The notes beneath the pieces are model-generated. The model did no database searches. It had not been told where the DNA came from and was given only the letters and a program-made list of their open reading frames with translations. The translations under genes were made by a program, and so were the position numbers. Positions 63,984 to 64,000 of a DNA stretch of 64,000 bases are shown in pieces. How positions within the stretch are numbered: position 1 is the first letter of the stretch; every line of letters starts with the position of its first letter. The stretch comes from Sphingobacteriales bacterium 39-19 (GTDB taxonomy: Bacteria; Bacteroidota; Bacteroidia; Chitinophagales; Chitinophagaceae): assembly GCA_001898465.1 (NCBI GenBank), contig MKTX01000015.1, forward strand, positions 227,412 through 291,411, given 5' to 3'.

Positions 63984-64000
63984 AAGAACTAAGCTACTAA

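Larger units (their letters stand above)
59347..64000 (-). CRISPR. Type II-C CRISPR array (62 repeats visible, continues beyond window)
   Basis: 47-bp repeats starting ACTGTGAAAGAACTAAGC and ending GCAAATCACAAC on the plus strand, spaced by 29-30-bp spacers; repeats appear identical except at the three hairpin junctions and the cut last copy. I count 58 spacer positions (40 different), plus three spacer-less hairpin junctions. The repeat on the minus strand (GTTGTGATTTGCTTTC) is the orientation known for type II and pairs with the tracrRNA, so crRNAs are made right to left, toward cas2. The leader, if any, lies beyond the right edge. 5' and 3' repeat ends carry TGTGA/TCACA, so every spacer is flanked by a 5-bp inverted repeat. 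Confidence 0.98.

Overview
The window looks like a chromosomal segment of a Bacteroidota bacterium, most likely near Chitinophagaceae (order inferred from gene style only). Pointers: T9SS-linked proteins (a PorP/SprF-like protein, a CHU_C/type B sorting domain, a type A 'YPNP' sorting tail), DUF5683 beside parAB, two hybrid-style HisKA_3 kinase/LuxR regulator pairs, tandem DUF3857/transglutaminase proteins, few Shine-Dalgarno sequences, and several TAnnTTTG-type -7 promoter boxes. No rRNA, tRNA or IS element was recognised.

Layout. 1-11 kb is housekeeping: the tail of an ABC-F ATPase, small membrane/envelope proteins, dnaK, aspartokinase, fructose-1,6-bisphosphatase, an orphan ABC ATPase, an FKBP isomerase, a DinB-like protein, a NUDIX hydrolase, folC and a TonB-like protein. 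11-16.5 kb holds a TPR histidine kinase/LuxR regulator pair followed by a secreted FGE/SUMF1-type protein and a T9SS cargo with five 21-residue repeats. 16.5-29.6 kb has an acyl-CoA carboxylase beta subunit, dxr-rseP, the operon parA-parB-DUF5683-dapB, a metallophosphoesterase, a GNAT, a DUF1343 (NamZ-like) lipoprotein, an FKBP and pepT. A 0.7-kb patch at 29.6-30.3 kb carries the decayed remains of a small tandem gene family. 30.3-44.2 kb holds an SPFH protein, exbB-exbD, prmC, ribD, a YigZ-like protein, PorP/SprF plus a 1361-residue modular surface protein, and two acyl-CoA metabolism genes. 44.6-53.2 kb has two transglutaminase-like paralogues, a beta-propeller histidine kinase with its LuxR regulator, and a lipoprotein.

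53.5-64.0 kb is a type II-C CRISPR-Cas locus: a divergent tracrRNA gene (minus strand), cas9 (1404 aa, all RuvC/HNH catalytic residues present), cas1, cas2, a bidirectional terminator, then an array of 47-bp repeats with 29-30-bp spacers that runs off the right edge. By its similarity to other type II repeats and its pairing with the tracrRNA, the array is read on the minus strand, toward cas2. No csn2 or cas4 is present.

The most unusual signal is in the array. Three junctions have no spacer; instead the trimmed repeat ends are joined by a short sequence forming a perfect 10-bp palindrome (loop GACATA twice, GGCATA once), giving 59-bp units that become tandem at the window edge. A 1,326-bp block of 17 spacers plus one such unit is present twice, and an eighteenth spacer is also repeated next to the second copy. 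cas9 is clearly more AT-rich than cas1/cas2, which suggests the locus is a mosaic.
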